Source: an uncultured Christensenellaceae bacterium (lineage in GTDB: Bacteria > Bacillota > Clostridia > Christensenellales > Pumilibacteraceae). Taken from it: a DNA stretch of 35,340 nt. The notes under the pieces were generated by a model, which was not told the DNA's origin, made no database searches, and worked only from the letters and a program-made list of their open reading frames with translations. Shown piece by piece: positions 32,651 to 35,340 of this stretch. A program made the position numbers and the translations under genes. How positions within the stretch are numbered: the stretch's first letter is position 1; every line of letters starts with the position of its first letter. The DNA lies in assembly GCA_910587445.1 (NCBI GenBank), contig CAJULE010000020.1, forward strand, positions 4,090-39,429, written 5' to 3'.

Positions 32651-33946
32651 TTATCGTATTTCGGTTCCGTACAGCTTACTGTTTTCCGCCTCGGTTATTC
32701 TTACTTCGACAAATCTGCCTATCGGATTTTTTTCGGCAACAAAAAGCACTTTTTTATCCGTTTGCGTCTTGCCGACATATCTGCCGTTTTCTTCTCCGTC
32801 GCACAAAACTTTATATATCTTGCCTATACTCTCTTTTGCAAGTCGCGCCGCCACCTCGAATTGCACCTTTATAAGACGGTCTATTCTTTCCTTTTTAACA
32901 TCGAGCGGAACTTGTTCCATTTCGGCAGCCGGAGTACCGCTGCGCACCGAATATATGAACGAAAACAGATTGGAATATCCGACTCGTCTTACAACGTCGA
33001 GCGTTTCAAGAAAATCCTCTTCGGTCTCCGTGGGAAATCCGACCATCACATCGCACGACAGTGACACATCGGGCAAATATTTTTTTATCATGTCTATTTT
33101 ATCGAGATAGTCGGACTTCGTATATTTCCGATTCATGAGCTCGAGCACTCTGTCGCTGCCGGACTGAACGGGCAAATGAATGAAGTGAGCAAGCCTCGGC
33201 TTCTTCGATATAATCTTGACGACAGATTCCGAAATATCTTTCGGGTGTGAAGTCATGAACTTGATCCAATAGTCGCCCTCGATATCGGAAAGCATATCCA
33301 AAAGCTTGGCAAAATCAATGTCTCCGCTTTTATAAGAATTGACGTTCTGTCCGAGGAGCATAATCTCCTTATATCCGCTTTCGACAAGAGACTGAACGTC
33401 GCTTATTATCGCAGAAGGCTCACGGCTGCGCTCGCGCCCGCGAACATACGGAACTATACAGTACGAACAGAAATTATCGCAACCGTACATTATGTTGACA
33501 AGCGCACTCAACTTACTCAATCTCTTCACCGGCACGCCTTCGGTAATTCCGCCGTCGTCATCCCATATGTCGACTATTTTCGCTCCGCCATTTGTATCCT
33601 TCAGATATTCCGCAAGCTTATAGATATTGTGCGTACCGATCACTATATCCACAAACGGACACCGTTTTTTCAGCCTTTTTGCGGCATCCGTCGCTTGCGT
33701 CATGCAACCGCAGACAGCGACCTTAAGCGAAGGCTTTTTCTCCTTAAGCTTTTTAACGATTCCCAAATTGCCCAAAATATGAGTTTCCGCACTCTCCCGA
33801 ACGCAACAGGTGTTCATAACTATAACGTCGGCATCAGCCATATCGGAAACCGCAGAATACCCGTTGCTTTCCAAAAGCCCCGCAAGTTTTTCCGATTCGT
33901 GCGCGTTCATCTGGCAACCGTATGTCTTGATGTAATATGTAGGCAT
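32651..33946 (-). CDS. miaB: tRNA methylthiotransferase MiaB
   Basis: A 431-residue radical SAM enzyme that converts i6A37 to ms2i6A37 in tRNA. The N-terminal domain binds an auxiliary 4Fe-4S cluster through Cys in TYGCQMN, NTCCVRE and AVCGCM; the radical SAM cluster is bound by CDNFCSYC at about residues 156-163; a C-terminal TRAM domain follows. The frame is open 24 codons further upstream, but the ATG at 33946 is preceded by GGAGG and starts the conserved MPTYYIKTYGCQMN, so the shorter form is used. First gene of the miaB-mutS-mutL-miaA-ynbB operon. Confidence 0.95.
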   Translation of the reverse strand: MPTYYIKTYGCQMNAHESEKLAGLLESNGYSAVSDMADADVIVMNTCCVRESAETHILGNLGIVKKLKEKKPSLKVAVCGCMTQATDAAKRLKKRCPFVDIVIGTHNIYKLAEYLKDTNGGAKIVDIWDDDGGITEGVPVKRLSKLSALVNIMYGCDNFCSYCIVPYVRGRERSREPSAIISDVQSLVESGYKEIMLLGQNVNSYKSGDIDFAKLLDMLSDIEGDYWIKFMTSHPKDISESVVKIISKKPRLAHFIHLPVQSGSDRVLELMNRKYTKSDYLDKIDMIKKYLPDVSLSCDVMVGFPTETEEDFLETLDVVRRVGYSNLFSFIYSVRSGTPAAEMEQVPLDVKKERIDRLIKVQFEVAARLAKESIGKIYKVLCDGEENGRYVGKTQTDKKVLFVAEKNPIGRFVEVRITEAENSKLYGTEIR

Positions 33947-33961
33947 AAATCCTCCGCAAGT

Positions 33962-33990
33962 ATTATACACGATATTTATAAAATTGTACA
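33962..33990 (-). promoter_or_regulatory. Promoter of the miaB-mutSL-miaA-ynbB operon
   Basis: On the minus strand TGTACA (33985-33990) and a perfect TATAAT (33962-33967) are 17 bases apart. It lies just upstream of the miaB ribosome binding site, and inside the 33947-34041 gap shared with the divergent penicillin-binding protein gene. Confidence 0.55.
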
Positions 33991-34041
33991 GCAAATTTGT
34001 GGCTTTGTATGAAATCAATAGCTGTTTATTATACTATAGAT

Positions 34042-35340
34042 ATGAAAAAACGGCATGGCATATGGCTTAAAATATCACTGGTTTTAGCAGTAACCACAGT
34101 TACGGCAATCCTGTTTTCCGTAGCGCTTCTCGAACCGAATATAAAAATACGCGGTTGGGAAAGTCTCGACGAAACAAAACTCGTAAAAACGGAAAAGACA
34201 CTCAATTTCATCGATTCGAACGGAGAATACATTGCCGACACCGTATACGACGCAAACAGAAGCCATGCGAAACTTTCCGAAATTCCGCAACACACGATAG
34301 ACGCATTTGTTTCGATAGAAGACAAGCGCTTTTTCAAGCATCACGGAGTGGACTATATTCGCATCGGCGGTGCGATCATAGACAATATAAAATCCTTCTC
34401 GTTCAAAGAAGGCGCATCTACTATCAGTCAACAGCTGATTAAAAACACGCATTTAAGTTCAGACAAAAAAATCAGTCGCAAAATCAAGGAAATTCGAATA
34501 GCCAAAGAGCTCGAGCGCAAATACACAAAAGAAGAAATACTCGAAATGTACTTAAACATACTTTACTTCGGAGACAATTTATACGGCATCACTACCGCGG
34601 CGCGCGTATTTTTCGACACAGATCCGAGCAATCTGTCTCTTTCGCAAAGTGCACTCATAGCCGGCATTATCAACAATCCCGCCAGATACAACCCCTATCA
34701 AAACCCCGACAGCTGCATAAAAAGGCGCAACCTTGTGTTGAAAGCCATGCTCGACAACGATAAAATCGACCGAACTCAGTACGATTCGGCAATCGCAGAA
34801 CCGCTTGCCGTGGAAAGAAAAAATCATCAGGAGTGCCAATACCTTAACAGCGTCATAAAAGACGCACGGGAGATACTCAACTTAAGCAAAAAGCAACTGC
34901 TTTCCAAACGCCTGACCATAGCCACTTATTACGAAAAAGACCTAAACGACGCTCTCACCGATATAGTGAAAAACGCCGAAATTCCGCAAGATTGCGACGC
35001 GCATATTACCGTTATGAGCAATGCAAGCGGAAAAATCATAGGCGACGCAAGCCGCAAAAAAACCAACCTTTCATGCCTTAAAAGACAGCCGGGCTCAACC
35101 ATAAAGCCTCTCATCTCATATGCTCCGGCAATCGAAAAAGGAGACATTTATTGTTGCTCCCCGATTTACGACGCTCCGGAAGAGTTCGGCGATTACAAGC
35201 CCGCGAATTACCGAAACAAATATTACGGCTGGGTAGATGCAAAAGAAGCGCTCTCACGCTCGCTCAACATTCCGGCCGTACGACTTTTGAAGACGTGCGG
35301 AATAGATTATGCCAAAAACCTCTGCTCGCGCCTCGGCATC
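34042..35340 (+). CDS. Class A penicillin-binding protein (PBP1A type), truncated by the window end
   Basis: The first 433 residues of a bifunctional peptidoglycan synthase. A membrane anchor spans about residues 9-30. The glycosyltransferase domain (GT51) has the catalytic Glu93 in SIEDKRFFKHHGVD, GASTISQQLIKN at 124-135, and the RKIKEIRIAKELE and ILEMYLN motifs. The transpeptidase domain begins after about residue 300, with the active serine Ser352 and Lys355 in QPGSTIKPL; the SxN and KTG motifs lie beyond the window. The ATG at 34042 has no ribosome binding site. The frame is open to 35340. Divergent from miaB. Confidence 0.93.
   Translation, partial: MKKRHGIWLKISLVLAVTTVTAILFSVALLEPNIKIRGWESLDETKLVKTEKTLNFIDSNGEYIADTVYDANRSHAKLSEIPQHTIDAFVSIEDKRFFKHHGVDYIRIGGAIIDNIKSFSFKEGASTISQQLIKNTHLSSDKKISRKIKEIRIAKELERKYTKEEILEMYLNILYFGDNLYGITTAARVFFDTDPSNLSLSQSALIAGIINNPARYNPYQNPDSCIKRRNLVLKAMLDNDKIDRTQYDSAIAEPLAVERKNHQECQYLNSVIKDAREILNLSKKQLLSKRLTIATYYEKDLNDALTDIVKNAEIPQDCDAHITVMSNASGKIIGDASRKKTNLSCLKRQPGSTIKPLISYAPAIEKGDIYCCSPIYDAPEEFGDYKPANYRNKYYGWVDAKEALSRSLNIPAVRLLKTCGIDYAKNLCSRLGI

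Noticed and set aside
31599..33110. 503-codon plus-strand frame opposite mutS and miaB
   Set aside because: It lies antisense across two well-conserved genes and reads as shadow sequence.
1..35340. CRISPR array, rRNA or tRNA genes, insertion sequences
   Set aside because: No regularly spaced repeats, no tRNA or rRNA signature and no transposase were seen; the only mobile element is the prophage.

Overview
The window comes from a low-to-moderate GC, spore-forming Firmicute of the class Clostridia; genus and species cannot be named from the sequence. The evidence is a spoIIAA-spoIIAB-sigF operon followed by spoVAC-spoVAD-spoVAE and yunB, a phenylalanine T-box ahead of pheST, mutS2, and a miaB-mutS-mutL-miaA-ynbB cluster in an order familiar from Firmicutes. 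No outer-membrane genes are seen.

Layout. Positions 1-1740 hold two divergent metal transporters (ZIP family and MntP). Positions 1876-6224 hold the sporulation block: the sigma-F switch, a terminator, a sigma-G-like promoter, the SpoVA genes and YunB. Positions 6230-14596 hold the T-box, pheS, pheT, a U32 family protein and mutS2, all on the plus strand. Positions 14679-24479 are an inserted element of about 9.8 kb that looks like a filamentous (inovirus-type) prophage. Positions 24459-25647 hold a dif-like site and a XerS-like tyrosine recombinase. Positions 25887-33946 are a minus-strand operon of RNA modification and mismatch repair genes. A class A penicillin-binding protein starts at 34042 and is cut by the window end.

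The prophage is the most interesting part. It has a RelE/ParE-type toxin and ribbon-helix-helix antitoxin under a perfectly palindromic operator, a self-cleaving CI/LexA-type repressor with a probable leaderless mRNA, small early genes, a noncoding region with hairpins and repeats (candidate origin or packaging region), two surface proteins with C-terminal membrane anchors (one with InlB-type B-repeats, resembling a pIII adsorption protein), a Zot/pI-type ATPase and an HUH rolling-circle initiator. It has no integrase. It is bounded by a 22-bp direct repeat that forms the left arm and centre of an 11+6+11 dif-like site. The right copy is a nearly perfect palindrome lying 90 bp ahead of the chromosomal xer gene; the left copy has only one good arm. 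This is the expected result of Xer-dependent integration at dif, as known for CTXphi and related phages.

Host genes run rightward on the left of the insertion and leftward on the right, converging at the dif-like site. That fits a position near the replication terminus. The phage contributes structural, assembly and replication genes; the host appears to contribute the recombinase. No gene for a typical small major coat protein could be found.
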